Source: Dysgonomonas hofstadii
GTDB lineage: Bacteria > Bacteroidota > Bacteroidia > Bacteroidales > Dysgonomonadaceae
NCBI RefSeq assembly: GCF_014196915.1
Contig: NZ_JACIEP010000020.1
Coordinates: 1 to 64,000, forward strand
Direction: 5' to 3'
DNA: 64,000 bases
Numbering within the stretch: the stretch's first letter is position 1; each line of letters opens with the position of its first letter. The position numbers and the translations under genes were made by a program. Positions 52,601 to 62,942 of the stretch are shown here, piece after piece. The notes under the pieces were generated by a model. That model searched no databases, had not been told where the DNA came from, and saw only the letters and a list, made by a program, of their open reading frames with translations.

Positions 52601-55189
52601 ATGAATTTCAATAATTTTACTATCAAATCTCAGGAAGCTATTCAGAAAGCAGTTGAGATAACAAGGGATAAGGGACAGCAGTCTATCGAGCCTGCTCATA
52701 TCCTTTTGGGAGTGATCCTTATCGGAGAGAATATTGTGAACTTTCTTTTCCAGAAGTTAGGTGCAAATCCCTCACATATTACATCGGTGCTGAACAAGGA
52801 TATCGATTCCTGTCCGAAAGTTTCGGGAGGAGAACCTTACTTGAGCCGTGAGAGTAATTCTGATTTGGACAAAGCGGCCGATTATGCTAAGAAAATGGGA
52901 GACCAGTTTGTTTCTATCGAACATCTTTTACTTGGCTTGTTATCGGGTAAAAGTTCTGCAGCCCAGATGCTAAAAGACGTAGGCGTAAACGAAAAAGACC
53001 TGCAAGCTGCTATCAGCGAATTGCGGAAAGGCAATAATGTGACCAGCCAGTCGGCTGAAGATACATATCAGTCATTAGAAAAATATGCGATAAACCTGAC
53101 TCAGCGGGCTAAGGATGGAAAACTCGATCCTGTAATCGGCCGTGATGACGAAATCCGTCGTGTATTACAGATATTAAGCCGCCGTACAAAAAACAATCCG
53201 ATACTGATAGGCGAACCGGGGACCGGTAAAACGGCTATCGCTGAAGGGCTGGCACATCGTATTATCCGGGGCGACGTCCCAGAAAATCTAAAGAGTAAAC
53301 AGATTTATTCTCTTGACATGGGTGCCTTGATTGCCGGAGCAAAATACAAAGGTGAATTTGAAGAGCGTTTAAAATCAGTAGTCAATGAGGTAATCAAGTC
53401 GGAAGGCGAAATCATCCTTTTCATCGATGAAATACATACACTGGTAGGCGCAGGAAAAAGTGAAGGGGCAATGGATGCCGCTAATATTCTAAAGCCTGCT
53501 TTGGCTCGTGGCGAACTTCGTTCTATTGGTGCTACCACCTTGAATGAATATCAGAAGTATTTTGAGAAAGATAAGGCTTTGGAACGCCGTTTCCAGATCG
53601 TGATGGTAGACGAGCCTAGCGAGATGGATGCTATTTCTATTCTTCGCGGGCTGAAAGAAAAATATGAGAATCATCATAAGGTGCGTATCAAAGATGAGGC
53701 TATTATTGCCGCAGTACAGCTTTCGAGCCGTTATATCACAGACCGTTTTTTGCCGGATAAGGCTATCGACCTGATGGACGAAGCAGCAGCAAAATTGCGT
53801 ATGGAAGTGGATTCTGTTCCCGAAGAACTGGACGAAAAGAGCCGCCGTATCAAACAATTGGAAATAGAGCGGGAAGCCATCCGCCGGGAGAACGATAAAG
53901 CTAAAGAAACTGAACTATCCAAACAGATCAGTACGCTGAAAGAAGAAGAGAAAGACCTGAAGGCCAAATGGCAATCGGAGAAAGACGTGATCAATAAGAT
54001 TCAGCAAAATAAGATAGATATTGAAAATGTCAAGTTTGAAGCAGAGAAAGCCGAGCGCGAGGGCGACTACGGAAAGGTTGCCGAACTTCGTTATGGTAAA
54101 CTCAAAGAATTGGAAGACGGCATTACTAAATTGCAGGAGCAATTACACCAGATGCAGGGTAATCAGGCTATGGTGAAGGAAGAGGTAGACTCTTTTGATA
54201 TAGCTGATGTGGTTTCCCGTTGGACAGGTATTCCGGTAAATAAGATGTTACAGAGTGAAAAGGATAAGCTATTGAATCTTGAAGATGAATTACATCGACG
54301 TGTCATTGGCCAGGATGAAGCAATTGCCGCTGTGGCCAATGCTATACGCCGTAGCCGTGCTGGATTGCAGGACCCGAAACGCCCGATCGGTTCGTTTATT
54401 TTTCTCGGTACGACTGGAGTAGGGAAAACAGAATTAGCGAAAGCTTTGGCCGAATTCCTGTTCGACGATGAGAATATGATGACACGTATCGACATGAGCG
54501 AGTATCAGGAAAAATTCAGCGCAACCCGCCTTATCGGAGCACCTCCGGGATATGTGGGTTATGATGAAGGTGGGCAATTGACTGAAGCTATCCGCCGTAA
54601 ACCTTATTCAGTTGTATTGTTTGATGAAATAGAAAAAGCACATCCCGATGTATTTAATATTCTGTTGCAGGTATTGGATGACGGGCGGCTAACCGATAAT
54701 AAAGGGCGTGTAGTCAATTTTAAGAATACGATCATTATCATGACATCTAATATGGGTTCGGGATTGATACGTGAAAATTTTGCAGGTATCACTCCGTTAA
54801 ATCACGATGAAATCGTAGAGAAAACAAAGAAACAGGTACTGGATATGCTGAAAGTAAATATTCGCCCTGAGTTTCTGAACCGTATCGATGAGATCATTAT
54901 GTTTGAGCCACTTAATATGAAAGAGATAGAACAGGTGGTTCGCATACAGCTCGATGGGGTAAGGAAAATGCTGGACAATAACGGTGTAAAACTGGAATTT
55001 ACAGGTGATGCTGTTAATTGGATCGCTCAAACAGGTTTTGATCCTGAATTTGGTGCCCGTCCGGTGAAGCGTGCAATTCAGCATCTGGTACTCGATCCGT
55101 TATCTAAGAAGCTGCTTGAAGGTAGTATTAATAAATCAGCTCCGATTATTGTGGATGTAATTGAAGGGGTATTATTTTTTAAGAATTAA
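52601..55189 (+). CDS. clpB: ATP-dependent disaggregase ClpB
   Basis: This 862-residue hexameric AAA+ chaperone solubilises protein aggregates with DnaK. It has an N-terminal double Clp-N repeat (about 1-145), a first ATPase domain with Walker A GEPGTGKT (204-211) and [12 protein letters not shown], and a coiled-coil M-domain (about 400-530) that distinguishes ClpB from ClpA/C. The second ATPase domain has GTTGVGKT (603-610), followed by the C-terminal domain. An AAGGAG Shine-Dalgarno-like site lies 13 bp before ATG, unusual in this window. Confidence 0.96.
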   Translation: MNFNNFTIKSQEAIQKAVEITRDKGQQSIEPAHILLGVILIGENIVNFLFQKLGANPSHITSVLNKDIDSCPKVSGGEPYLSRESNSDLDKAADYAKKMGDQFVSIEHLLLGLLSGKSSAAQMLKDVGVNEKDLQAAISELRKGNNVTSQSAEDTYQSLEKYAINLTQRAKDGKLDPVIGRDDEIRRVLQILSRRTKNNPILIGEPGTGKTAIAEGLAHRIIRGDVPENLKSKQIYSLDMGALIAGAKYKGEFEERLKSVVNEVIKSEGEIILFIDEIHTLVGAGKSEGAMDAANILKPALARGELRSIGATTLNEYQKYFEKDKALERRFQIVMVDEPSEMDAISILRGLKEKYENHHKVRIKDEAIIAAVQLSSRYITDRFLPDKAIDLMDEAAAKLRMEVDSVPEELDEKSRRIKQLEIEREAIRRENDKAKETELSKQISTLKEEEKDLKAKWQSEKDVINKIQQNKIDIENVKFEAEKAEREGDYGKVAELRYGKLKELEDGITKLQEQLHQMQGNQAMVKEEVDSFDIADVVSRWTGIPVNKMLQSEKDKLLNLEDELHRRVIGQDEAIAAVANAIRRSRAGLQDPKRPIGSFIFLGTTGVGKTELAKALAEFLFDDENMMTRIDMSEYQEKFSATRLIGAPPGYVGYDEGGQLTEAIRRKPYSVVLFDEIEKAHPDVFNILLQVLDDGRLTDNKGRVVNFKNTIIIMTSNMGSGLIRENFAGITPLNHDEIVEKTKKQVLDMLKVNIRPEFLNRIDEIIMFEPLNMKEIEQVVRIQLDGVRKMLDNNGVKLEFTGDAVNWIAQTGFDPEFGARPVKRAIQHLVLDPLSKKLLEGSINKSAPIIVDVIEGVLFFKN

Positions 55190-55209
55190 AGTTTAGTAAA
55201 TATCATAGA

Positions 55210-55246
55210 GGACGATTCTAATTTTATATTGAATCGTCCTTTTTTT
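55210..55246 (+). terminator. Terminator of clpB
   Basis: The stem GGACGATTC (55210-55218) / GAATCGTCC (55231-55239) is followed by seven T. Confidence 0.85.
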
Positions 55247-55342
55247 GCTGTTTATCAACATCATAAAGAATAGTTGATTGTCTGTGATTTTTTAATACAT
55301 TTACACGACTAATACTTTTAGTGGTAATTAAATTTATAGACT

Positions 55343-57274
55343 ATGAAAAGGAAATCATTATCATTGGGCGTACTTGCCTTTATTTGTTTAACATTGGGTA
55401 TTATCGTTTCTTGTAACAAAACTCCCGAACCGGCACCGGTTATTCCGTTAGAGGATTTCTTTAAGAATCCCGACAAAACATCTTATCAGATTTCTCCTGA
55501 CGGACAATACTATTCTTACAAAGCTCCATATGAGAGCCGTATGAATATTTTTGTTCAGAAAATCGGTAGCGATTCGGCCTTGCGGATTACTTCCGAGACC
55601 GAACGTGATATTTCCGGGTATTTCTGGGGAAACAATAATCGTATATTATTCCTGAAAGATACAGGCGGAGATGAGAATTTCCAGCTCTATGGCGTAAATA
55701 TTGATGGTAGCAATCTACTGCCTTTGACTGCTTTTGAGAAGGTGCGGACAATGATTATCGATGATCTGCCTGATATTGAAAGTGAGGTAATAATCGGTCT
55801 GAATAAACGGAATCCTCAGATATTTGATCCATACCGTTTAAATATAGAAAACGGAGAGATGACAATGCTTGCGGAAAACCCGGGTAATATTCAGGGATGG
55901 ATGACCGATCATGACGGAAAACTTCGTGTGGCTGTTGCTCTGGACGGAGTCAATCAAAGCCTGTTGTACAGGGATAAAGAAGAAGAGCCTTTCAAGACGC
56001 TGATAACAACGAGCTTTAAGGAAACGCTAAGCCCTTATTTCTTTACTCCGGATAATCAAAAACTATATGCCATATCAAATATTGGCAGAGATAAGGATGC
56101 TTTGATAATATATGATCCTCAGACTGCTAAAGAGACTGAGATGCTGTATGAAAATGATAAATATGATATTACAGGAGCAAGCTATTCCAGAAAAGATAAA
56201 AAGCTCCAGGTGACGTCTTATATGGCTCATGATGGGGTTCGTCGTCATTTCTTCGATGATAAGCTAAAAAGTGTTTTCGAAAAAATTACTTCGAAAGTTT
56301 CGAATAAACCATTCGGGATAACCAGCATGAATAAGAATGAGGATATAATGATCGTTCGTACATACAATGATAAAACTCCGGGAGGATATTATGTTTATAA
56401 TGTAGAAAAGGACGAACTTACGCATATCACAGATATATATCCATGGCTGGATGAAAATAATATGGCTGCAATGAATTGTGTGACTTACACTTCCCGTGAC
56501 GGATTGACTATAGAGGGATATCTTACTCTGCCTAAGGGATATACAATGGAGACTGCTAAAAATCTTCCTGTAGTGGTAAATCCTCATGGAGGCCCTTGGG
56601 CTCGCGATAGCTGGGGCTTTAACCCGGAAGTGCAGTTTTTGGCTAACAGAGGATATGCTGTCTTCCAGATGAATTTCCGTGGATCGACTGGTTTTGGAAA
56701 GAAATTCTGGGAAATCTCATTTAAGCAGTGGGGTAAAACCATGCAGGATGATATTACCGATGGTGTGGAATGGCTGAAGAGCAAAGGTATAGCCAATCCG
56801 GAAAAGATAGCCATCTATGGAGGTAGCTATGGTGGCTATGCAACTTTAGCGGGATTGACATTCACTCCTGATCTTTATACCTGTGGTGTGGATTATGTGG
56901 GGGTGTCAAACCTGTTTACTTTCTTAAATACAATTCCTCCGTACTGGAAACCAATGCTTGATATGATGTATGAGATGGTAGGTGATCCGAAAGCGGATAG
57001 TACATTGCTGGCCAGTGCATCACCTGTATTCCATGTAGATAAAATAAAAGTTCCGTTGTTTATTGCTCAGGGAGCTAATGATCCGCGCGTGAATAAAGAT
57101 GAATCGGATCAGGTAGTAGCAGCTTTGAAAAAACAGGGAGTGGAAACACAATATATGGTGAAGGACAATGAAGGTCATGGGTTCCATAACGAAGAAAACA
57201 GATTTGATTTCTACCGTGCTATGGAGAAATTCTTAGGTGAACATTTAAAAGATACTGTGAAGAAAGAGAAATAA
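55343..57274 (+). CDS. S9 family peptidase (prolyl oligopeptidase-like) lipoprotein
   Basis: This 643-residue protein has a signal peptide with lipobox IVSC. An N-terminal beta-propeller (about 35-375, with SPDGQYYSYKAP) narrows access to a C-terminal alpha/beta-hydrolase domain. The nucleophile is Ser495 in GGSYGG, the Asp is in ANDPRV, and the His is His612 in GHGFHNEEN. It is related to acylaminoacyl/dipeptidyl peptidases that cut short peptides in the periplasm. An acidic residue after the lipid Cys is absent (CNKTPEP), so a periplasm-facing location is more likely. Confidence 0.9.
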   Translation: MKRKSLSLGVLAFICLTLGIIVSCNKTPEPAPVIPLEDFFKNPDKTSYQISPDGQYYSYKAPYESRMNIFVQKIGSDSALRITSETERDISGYFWGNNNRILFLKDTGGDENFQLYGVNIDGSNLLPLTAFEKVRTMIIDDLPDIESEVIIGLNKRNPQIFDPYRLNIENGEMTMLAENPGNIQGWMTDHDGKLRVAVALDGVNQSLLYRDKEEEPFKTLITTSFKETLSPYFFTPDNQKLYAISNIGRDKDALIIYDPQTAKETEMLYENDKYDITGASYSRKDKKLQVTSYMAHDGVRRHFFDDKLKSVFEKITSKVSNKPFGITSMNKNEDIMIVRTYNDKTPGGYYVYNVEKDELTHITDIYPWLDENNMAAMNCVTYTSRDGLTIEGYLTLPKGYTMETAKNLPVVVNPHGGPWARDSWGFNPEVQFLANRGYAVFQMNFRGSTGFGKKFWEISFKQWGKTMQDDITDGVEWLKSKGIANPEKIAIYGGSYGGYATLAGLTFTPDLYTCGVDYVGVSNLFTFLNTIPPYWKPMLDMMYEMVGDPKADSTLLASASPVFHVDKIKVPLFIAQGANDPRVNKDESDQVVAALKKQGVETQYMVKDNEGHGFHNEENRFDFYRAMEKFLGEHLKDTVKKEK

Positions 57275-57280
57275 TCCGAA

Positions 57281-57321
57281 TAGAATAGAAAAGCCCGATT
57301 TAATCGGGCTTTTCTATTCTA
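57281..57321. terminator. Bidirectional terminator between the S9 peptidase gene and ahcY
   Basis: A 20-bp perfect stem (57281-57300 with 57302-57321), core AAAAGCCCGATT/AATCGGGCTTTT, gives a T-run on both strands for the two convergent genes. Confidence 0.88.
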
Positions 57322-57331
57322 TAGATATAGT

Positions 57332-58750
57332 TTAATACCTGTAATGTTCAGGCTTGTACGGCCCTTCCACTGGCACACCTAAATAATCAGCTTGTTCCTG
57401 GCTGAGTCTTGTAAGTTTTACTCCTATTTGTTCAAGATGCAGGCGAGCCACTTCTTCATCGAGATGTTTTGGTAAACGGTATACATTTACCTCATAATCA
57501 CGTATCCAAAGTTCGATTTGTGCCAGAGTCTGGTTTGTGAATGAATTGCTCATTACAAACGACGGATGGCCTGTCGCACAACCCAGATTTACCAGACGGC
57601 CTTCGGCTAATAAGAAAATAGAATGTCCGTCGGGGAATGTGTATTTATCTACCTGAGGTTTGATGTTGGTATGCTGTATGCTAGGGAAGGTTACCAGTTT
57701 GTCTACTTGTATTTCATTGTCAAAGTGACCGATATTACATACTATAGCCTGGTCTTTCATCCGTGCCATATGCTCGATGGTAATGATATCGCGGTTTCCT
57801 GTTGTGGTAACGAAGATATTTCCTTCTTTTACGGCATCTTCCATCGTAGTTACTTCAAATCCTTCCATAGCTGCCTGTAAAGCGCAGATAGGATCTATTT
57901 CGGTAACGAGTACACGGGCTCCGTAAGAGCGCATGGAATGGGCGCAACCTTTGCCTACGTCACCATATCCTGCAACCACTACTATTTTTCCCGCAATCAT
58001 TACATCGGTAGCACGTTTGATACCATCGGCAAGTGATTCGCGGCAACCGTACAGGTTATCGAATTTCGATTTTGTAACAGAATCGTTTACGTTGATGGCC
58101 GGAACAAGAAGTTCTCCTCTTTCCATCATCTGATAGAGGCGGTGTACTCCCGTTGTTGTTTCTTCCGATACGCCTTTCCATTCTGCAACTGTGCGATGCC
58201 AGCGGTTATCATCTTCTTTCAGTATACGTGAAATTGTGTCCAGTATGACTTGCTCTTCCTTGCTGGATGCTTGTTTGTTGAGGAATCCGGCGTTTTCTTC
58301 GGCTTTATATCCCCAGTGGATAAGTAAAGTAGCGTCTCCTCCATCATCCACTATCAGATTAGGTCCTTTTCCTTCGGGAAAACTAAGCGCTTGTTCGGTA
58401 CACCACCAGTATTCTTCCAGCGTTTCACCTTTCCATGCAAAGACAGGTACCCCGGTAGCGGCTATTGCAGCTGCGGCATGGTCTTGTGTGGAAAAAATAT
58501 TGCAACTGCACCAGCGGACATCAGCGCCTAATTCTGTTAATGTCTCAATCAATACGGCAGTTTGCACTGTCATATGGAGTGATCCCATTATACGTGCGCC
58601 TTTTAAAGGCTTGGTCGTACCATATTTTTTACGAAGTGCCATTAGTCCGGGCATTTCGTATTCGGCTATTTCTATTTCTTTTCTTCCGAAGTCAGCTAAA
58701 CTGATATCAGCTACCATATACGGCTGATCAGGAATGAGTTGTTTTGACAT
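57332..58750 (-). CDS. ahcY: Adenosylhomocysteinase
   Basis: This 472-residue NAD-dependent enzyme splits S-adenosylhomocysteine into adenosine and homocysteine, relieving inhibition of methyltransferases. Motifs: [31 protein letters not shown] with the catalytic Lys, NAD-binding [16 protein letters not shown], and C-terminal KPEHYRY. Length suits the bacterial form with the extra loop of about 40 residues. It begins 14 bp after manC on the same strand, so the two are probably co-transcribed. Confidence 0.97.
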   Translation of the reverse strand: MSKQLIPDQPYMVADISLADFGRKEIEIAEYEMPGLMALRKKYGTTKPLKGARIMGSLHMTVQTAVLIETLTELGADVRWCSCNIFSTQDHAAAAIAATGVPVFAWKGETLEEYWWCTEQALSFPEGKGPNLIVDDGGDATLLIHWGYKAEENAGFLNKQASSKEEQVILDTISRILKEDDNRWHRTVAEWKGVSEETTTGVHRLYQMMERGELLVPAINVNDSVTKSKFDNLYGCRESLADGIKRATDVMIAGKIVVVAGYGDVGKGCAHSMRSYGARVLVTEIDPICALQAAMEGFEVTTMEDAVKEGNIFVTTTGNRDIITIEHMARMKDQAIVCNIGHFDNEIQVDKLVTFPSIQHTNIKPQVDKYTFPDGHSIFLLAEGRLVNLGCATGHPSFVMSNSFTNQTLAQIELWIRDYEVNVYRLPKHLDEEVARLHLEQIGVKLTRLSQEQADYLGVPVEGPYKPEHYRY

Positions 58751-58764
58751 AAGATCTTTTGTTG

Positions 58765-59847
58765 TTAAATATATTTTTCTCCGTATTTAAGTTTTGCATC
58801 AGTTACAAATTGTTTGATGCGTTGTTCTTCTTCTTTTTTACATATGAGTAAGACATTGTCGGCCTCGGCAACTATGTAGCCGTCCAGTCCCTGAATGACA
58901 CCCAGCTTTCCAGCCGGTAGTGTTACCACATTTTCCGAACTGTCAAAGAATAATATATTCGCTATCAAGGCTGCATTTGCATCTTCATCTTTATCTGATA
59001 TTTCATAAAGAGATCCCCATGTACCCAGATCGGACCATCCAAAGTCAGCTGCCTGAACATACACATTCGTTGCTTTCTCCATCACACCATAATCGATGGA
59101 AATATTGGGGCAAAATGGAAAATTTTCGTCGATAAAGGCTTTTTCTTTATCAGTACCGAATAATTCCTTTCCTTGATCGAATCTATTAGTTATTTCGGGT
59201 AAAAATTGATGGAACGCATCTAATATCGTTCTGTTATTCCATATAAATATGCCTGAATTCCAGAGAAATTCTCCACTCTCATAAAATACTTTAGCAAGTT
59301 CAAGATTTGGTTTTTCCGTGAAAACTTTTACTTTGGTAACTCCATCAAGTTTCTCTTCACTCATTTGGATATAACCATAACCTGTTTCCGGACGGCTGGG
59401 ACGGATGCCTAAAGTGAGTAGCGTATTATGCTTTTCAACAAAAGCAAATGCGTTTTGTATGATTGTAACAAATTCGTCTTCTTTAAGTATTAGATGGTCT
59501 GATGGCGCAACTACAATATTCGCATCGGGATTAAACGAATTGATATGGTAGGTGGCGAATGCAATACAAGGAGCGGTATTCCTGCGCATAGGCTCTAATA
59601 ATATCTGGTTAGGCTTTAGTTCGGGAAGCTCGTCCATCACCATTTGAGCATACTCCTTATTGGTAACAATGTAGATGTTTTCAACAGGTAATATTTTGCT
59701 AAACCGGTCTACTGTCATTTGCAGAAGTGATCTGCCGGTTCCAAAGAAGTCAAGGAACTGTTTTGGTCTGGCTTCGCGACTAAATGGCCAAAAGCGGCTA
59801 CCTATGCCACCGCTCATTATAACGCAGTAATTGTTTGTATTATCCAT
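58765..59847 (-). CDS. manC: Mannose-1-phosphate guanylyltransferase
   Basis: This 360-residue nucleotidyltransferase makes GDP-mannose from GTP and mannose 1-phosphate. [23 protein letters not shown] is the signature; [23 protein letters not shown] and LWNSGIFIW follow. It lacks the C-terminal isomerase domain, so it is the single-function form. The frame opens at TTG 59868, which belongs to the TAACTTTG -7 box (59866-59873, minus strand); ATG 59847 is the start. ahcY follows after 14 bp. Confidence 0.93.
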   Translation of the reverse strand: MDNTNNYCVIMSGGIGSRFWPFSREARPKQFLDFFGTGRSLLQMTVDRFSKILPVENIYIVTNKEYAQMVMDELPELKPNQILLEPMRRNTAPCIAFATYHINSFNPDANIVVAPSDHLILKEDEFVTIIQNAFAFVEKHNTLLTLGIRPSRPETGYGYIQMSEEKLDGVTKVKVFTEKPNLELAKVFYESGEFLWNSGIFIWNNRTILDAFHQFLPEITNRFDQGKELFGTDKEKAFIDENFPFCPNISIDYGVMEKATNVYVQAADFGWSDLGTWGSLYEISDKDEDANAALIANILFFDSSENVVTLPAGKLGVIQGLDGYIVAEADNVLLICKKEEEQRIKQFVTDAKLKYGEKYI

Positions 59848-59865
59848 ATAGTTATAAAATTTACA

Positions 59866-59873
59866 CAAAGTTA
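59866..59873 (-). promoter_or_regulatory. Promoter -7 box of manC-ahcY
   Basis: CAAAGTTA on the plus strand is TAACTTTG on the minus strand, an exact TAnnTTTG match, 18 bp before ATG 59847. Confidence 0.6.
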
Positions 59874-59960
59874 CATCATACTAAAATACAAACAAAACAA
59901 AAGAATAACAATAGCTATGAAAAATATATAACTCTTGGTTAAAAAAGTTTCCTCCCAATT

Positions 59961-59990
59961 TTTGATATATCAAAAATATGTGTACTTTTG
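59961..59990 (+). promoter_or_regulatory. Promoter of the tRNA-Leu gene
   Basis: The -33 element TTTG (59961-59964), 18 bp of spacer and the -7 box TACTTTTG (59983-59990) lie 10 bp before the mature tRNA. A palindrome TTTTTGATATATCAAAAA (59959-59976) covers the -33 element. Confidence 0.7.
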
Positions 59991-60000
59991 CACCTCACAA

Positions 60001-60084
60001 GCCCAGATGGCGGAATTGGTAGACGCGCTGGTCTCAAACACCAGTGGATTCACTTCCATGCCGGTTCGATCCCGGCTCTGGGTA
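60001..60084 (+). tRNA. tRNA-Leu (anticodon CAA)
   Basis: The 84-nt tRNA has a long variable arm, as leucine tRNAs do. The acceptor stem GCCCAGA pairs with TCTGGGT (one G-T), with discriminator A. The anticodon arm is CTGGT-CTCAAAC-ACCAG, anticodon CAA; the T arm is GCCGG-TTCGATC-CCGGC. No CCA is encoded. The 3' half is overlapped on the opposite strand by the end of the recombinase ORF, which marks it as the probable integration site. Confidence 0.96.
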
Positions 60085-61654
60085 CTGAGGCGGAGAAAGT
60101 TGAAAAACTCTCTCCGCTTTTTGTTTTTGCGCCTCGTAACTCATTGGTCTGCTGATAAATTAAATCAAGTACCTTATTATAAGAATTGGTTCGATATGAC
60201 TTCCCATCAAAAACTACTTTTTCGGGGAACATTGAACTTAATAGCTTACATTTCACTTCAACTTTACCTTCTTTTATATAGTAATCCATCCTGTCTATCA
60301 AGTCAATAGAGTACTTCAATTTTGGTTCGATATTAGAACGGTTTAGGTTTTCTTCTATTGTCTTTTTTTCTTGAATGACTGCAATCTCTTTCGTATATCT
60401 TTCCTTCATCCTATCGTAATCATTCTGTTTTATTTTTTCATCTAAATAACCATCTTCTAATTTATTTCTTCTTTCTTCGATTCTCATAATTTCAATATCA
60501 AATTTTTGAATATCAATTGCCTTTTCTTCATTGTTAGTTTTATTCAAGAATTTTAAAGCTTCTGTATATAGTTTTAATACTTCTTTATTGGGTTTTAATG
60601 ATGATAGATATTTAGTAAATCCTTCAATTGCATTTTCGGCTCTACATCTAAAATGTTTTCCATCTTTACTACAATTATAGTAATAATAAGTACCACCATT
60701 TCCTTTACTTGGTGCGCCTGTCATAGCTGAACCACATACAGGGCACTTCAAATACTTTCTTAAAAAAGCATCAGGATGTACTTTTCTTGATAACTTAGGT
60801 GTACTCTTCTTTTTACCATCAAGTACTTCTTGCACTTTCCAAAAGTCTTCAATCTCTTTTTCAGTTTTAAGGATAGGCTCATGTAGCCCATCTACATAAT
60901 GGGCAGGAATAACCTTACGTCCGTTTGCTACATCCACAAAGTCAGGAACAAACACTTTTCCTATATAAAACTGTTTCCTTAACATCTCAAAGAAAGATGT
61001 TTCAGGTATATTGTATCCTTTTCGTACAAATTGCTTCCTTATATAGGTTGGGGTTTCCACCCCTTTTGCTACTTCTGCAAATATCTGACGTATTTTTATA
61101 GCTTCATCTTCAACTATTTCTACATATTTGCTGTGGTCGTCTATTTTTACGTTCTTATACCCTCTTGGAGCTTTATTTGTACATTTTCCCATTTCTGACT
61201 TTTCATGAATACCATTTTTGGTTCTTAATGATATTTTATTGTTTTCTGACTCTGCACTCCCTATATAAATTCCTAACATAGTCGGAAAGTCAGAAGAATT
61301 ATTATCTAAAGGGTTTACAATAGAATTTACCTCTATTTCTAATTTCTTTAATTGGCGAATATTGGTTAAAGCATATTCTAAATTTCGTGAATATCTATCC
61401 CATGTATAAAACAATACGACATCTACCCCATTCTTATGTGACTTTAAGAAATTCATCATTTTCTTTATTTCAGGTCTTTTAGAAAATGTTTTAGCACTGT
61501 AATCTTCTCTAAAAGGCTCATGCAGAATATTGATATTATTTCTTCTGCAATATTCTGTTAAAGACGCTTCTTGAAAATCAAGACTTGTACCTTTTGCTTG
61601 TTCATCACTACTTACCCTACAATATATCACTGCATTTTTATATTTATTCATCAT
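60050..61654 (-). CDS. Large serine recombinase ending inside tRNA-Leu
   Basis: This 534-residue site-specific recombinase has a resolvase domain with YCRVSSDEQ (catalytic Ser15), a Recombinase domain with the PRGYKNVKI stretch, a zinc beta-ribbon (CPVCGSAM...YYNCSKDGKHFRC, about 305-345) and a coiled-coil C-terminal region. Such proteins integrate and excise mobile elements. The last codons (about 14, VPRAGIEPAWK) and the stop lie within the antisense strand of the tRNA-Leu gene; the codons before them span the tRNA terminator. The original end before integration may therefore have been different. A microprotein gene lies 6 bp upstream. Confidence 0.9.
   Translation of the reverse strand: MMNKYKNAVIYCRVSSDEQAKGTSLDFQEASLTEYCRRNNINILHEPFREDYSAKTFSKRPEIKKMMNFLKSHKNGVDVVLFYTWDRYSRNLEYALTNIRQLKKLEIEVNSIVNPLDNNSSDFPTMLGIYIGSAESENNKISLRTKNGIHEKSEMGKCTNKAPRGYKNVKIDDHSKYVEIVEDEAIKIRQIFAEVAKGVETPTYIRKQFVRKGYNIPETSFFEMLRKQFYIGKVFVPDFVDVANGRKVIPAHYVDGLHEPILKTEKEIEDFWKVQEVLDGKKKSTPKLSRKVHPDAFLRKYLKCPVCGSAMTGAPSKGNGGTYYYYNCSKDGKHFRCRAENAIEGFTKYLSSLKPNKEVLKLYTEALKFLNKTNNEEKAIDIQKFDIEIMRIEERRNKLEDGYLDEKIKQNDYDRMKERYTKEIAVIQEKKTIEENLNRSNIEPKLKYSIDLIDRMDYYIKEGKVEVKCKLLSSMFPEKVVFDGKSYRTNSYNKVLDLIYQQTNELRGAKTKSGESFSTFSASVPRAGIEPAWK
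60090..60124 (+). terminator. Terminator of tRNA-Leu, inside the recombinase ORF
   Basis: GCGGAGA (60090-60096) pairs with TCTCCGC (60111-60117), extended by AGTT/AACT, and is followed by TTTTTG. It lies antisense to the end of the recombinase gene. Confidence 0.75.
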
Positions 61655-61660
61655 AACTTC

Positions 61661-61798
61661 TTAATTTTCAATTATATTATTTTCTATTTGTAATTCAGCT
61701 AAAAAGAAAACATACTCTCTTATTAGCTTTATTTCATCATCTGTGTATTTTCTTTTTCCTGCATTTAAAATTTTCTTGCATGCTTCTAAACTTAACAT
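61661..61798 (-). CDS. Microprotein gene upstream of the serine recombinase
   Basis: An ATG-started frame of 45 codons ends 6 bp before the recombinase start. The peptide is charged and helical, with the core CKKILNAGKRKYTDDEIK followed by LIREYVFFLAELQIE. The pattern resembles small proteins seen before recombinase genes in Bacteroidota elements, from memory and unverified. Tight spacing means co-transcription and probably coupled translation. A role as a recombination partner or directionality factor is a guess. TAGAC repeats lie just upstream. Confidence 0.6.
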   Translation of the reverse strand: MLSLEACKKILNAGKRKYTDDEIKLIREYVFFLAELQIENNIIEN

Positions 61799-61830
61799 TA
61801 ATAATCATTTTCACTCTCTTTATTCTCATT

Positions 61831-61881
61831 GTCTATATCTAATATCTGCTACCGCTATAGACCACAGTAGACATAATAGAC
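61831..61881. repeat. TAGAC direct repeats upstream of the recombinase operon
   Basis: TAGAC occurs at 61858, 61868 and 61877, about one helical turn apart, with an inverted GTCTA at 61831. They lie 33-83 bp upstream of the microprotein start. They could bind a regulator or recombination accessory protein. The rest of the gap 61799-62218 is AT-rich, with the hairpin at 62187-62217 at its end. Confidence 0.4.
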
Positions 61882-62186
61882 TATCTACATCCAATACTTC
61901 TACTGAATGCAAAATGTAACCCTATACGGATAACCGAATAAGTATCTATTTTGATTTTAACAAATCTACTGATATAAAAATCAAAACAGAAATTTCTAAT
62001 TAGCTTTTTTATATATATTTTCACAATTAGACTATAAGGTATTGATAATGATTTTCTTATCGCTTAATTTTTTTAGAATTTTTTTTTTAAAATAGAAAAA
62101 GATAGAGGCAATATATTTATCTAACGAATGGTACGCATATATATATGAAGATAATATTTTAACTATTAAACGCAGGATACGTGAAA

Positions 62187-62217
62187 CCGGGGGTAGGTAG
62201 GGGATACCTACCCCGGG
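62187..62217. terminator. Strong GC-rich hairpin after the invertase gene
   Basis: GGGGTAGGTA (62190-62199) pairs perfectly with TACCTACCCC (62205-62214) around GGGGA. It is 2 bp from the invertase stop and far more GC-rich than its surroundings. There is no T-run, so it may act as a transcription or mRNA-stability barrier rather than a classic terminator. Confidence 0.55.
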
Positions 62218-62218
62218 A

Positions 62219-62848
62219 TTAAATTATGGTTTTTACTTTTCTTAAAGTATTCACGGAAGTTCCGGTAATCTTTTGAATGTTTCTTAAAGAATAACCTTTG
62301 CGTAATAACTTAATATCTTCTATATATTGAGTTTTTATTACTTCATTATCTTTTTTATAACCGACCTTACGACCAACAGTACCGCCGTTAGCTAAATGAT
62401 TTTTATAGCCGGACTCAACACGCTCCCGGATAGTTTTGCGCTCCATCCGGCTTACTTCTGCAAGTATGGTAATGAGGAATTGTGACATTGGGTTTATTTC
62501 CTTGTCTGATGTTAGTGTTTCAATGTTATAGTTCTGTATATACAGGGATATTTTATTTTGATTAAGTAATTCTATTGCCTGCAATGTTTGAAGTGTATCA
62601 CGACCTAAGCGACTAAGTTCTGTGACCAAAACTTTATCTATATTATTGGCATTAACAAAGTCAATCAATTCTATTAATACAGGACGTTCTGAGTTCTTTT
62701 TAGCACCGCTAACCATTTCGGCGAACACTTTTACAATATCATAGTTATTTTGGTTTGCAAACGCCGTTAAATCGTTTATCTGACGCTGATAATCTTGAGT
62801 TCCATTACTTGAGCTCACCCTCGCATACAACACAACCCGTAATTTCAT
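62219..62848 (-). CDS. Serine recombinase, resolvase/invertase (Mpi-like)
   Basis: This 209-residue protein has the full resolvase domain: YARVSSSNGTQDYQRQI with catalytic Ser12, VTELSRLGRDTLQTL, EVSRMERKTIRERVESGY, then a C-terminal helix-turn-helix (IKLLRKGYSLRNIQKITGTSVNTLRKV). It resembles the Mpi DNA invertase of Bacteroides, which flips many promoters. No invertible promoter with paired inverted repeats was recognised nearby. It has a near-ideal promoter 21 bp upstream. Confidence 0.9.
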   Translation of the reverse strand: MKLRVVLYARVSSSNGTQDYQRQINDLTAFANQNNYDIVKVFAEMVSGAKKNSERPVLIELIDFVNANNIDKVLVTELSRLGRDTLQTLQAIELLNQNKISLYIQNYNIETLTSDKEINPMSQFLITILAEVSRMERKTIRERVESGYKNHLANGGTVGRKVGYKKDNEVIKTQYIEDIKLLRKGYSLRNIQKITGTSVNTLRKVKTII

Positions 62849-62869
62849 ATTATATCATTTATTATACCC

Positions 62870-62904
62870 CAAAGGTAATTATAATACATATATTTACCAA
62901 ACAA
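62870..62904 (-). promoter_or_regulatory. Promoter of the invertase gene
   Basis: On the minus strand a TTTG -33 element (plus 62900-62903), about 20 bp of spacer and TACCTTTG (plus 62870-62877) fit the Bacteroidota consensus almost perfectly. Confidence 0.7.
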
Positions 62905-62942
62905 AATCAGTAGTTATTTAGTCTATATTTACTAAAACATTG

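Noticed and set aside
59935-60309. 124-codon plus ORF across tRNA-Leu
   Set aside because: It runs through the tRNA and its terminator and is antisense to the recombinase gene.
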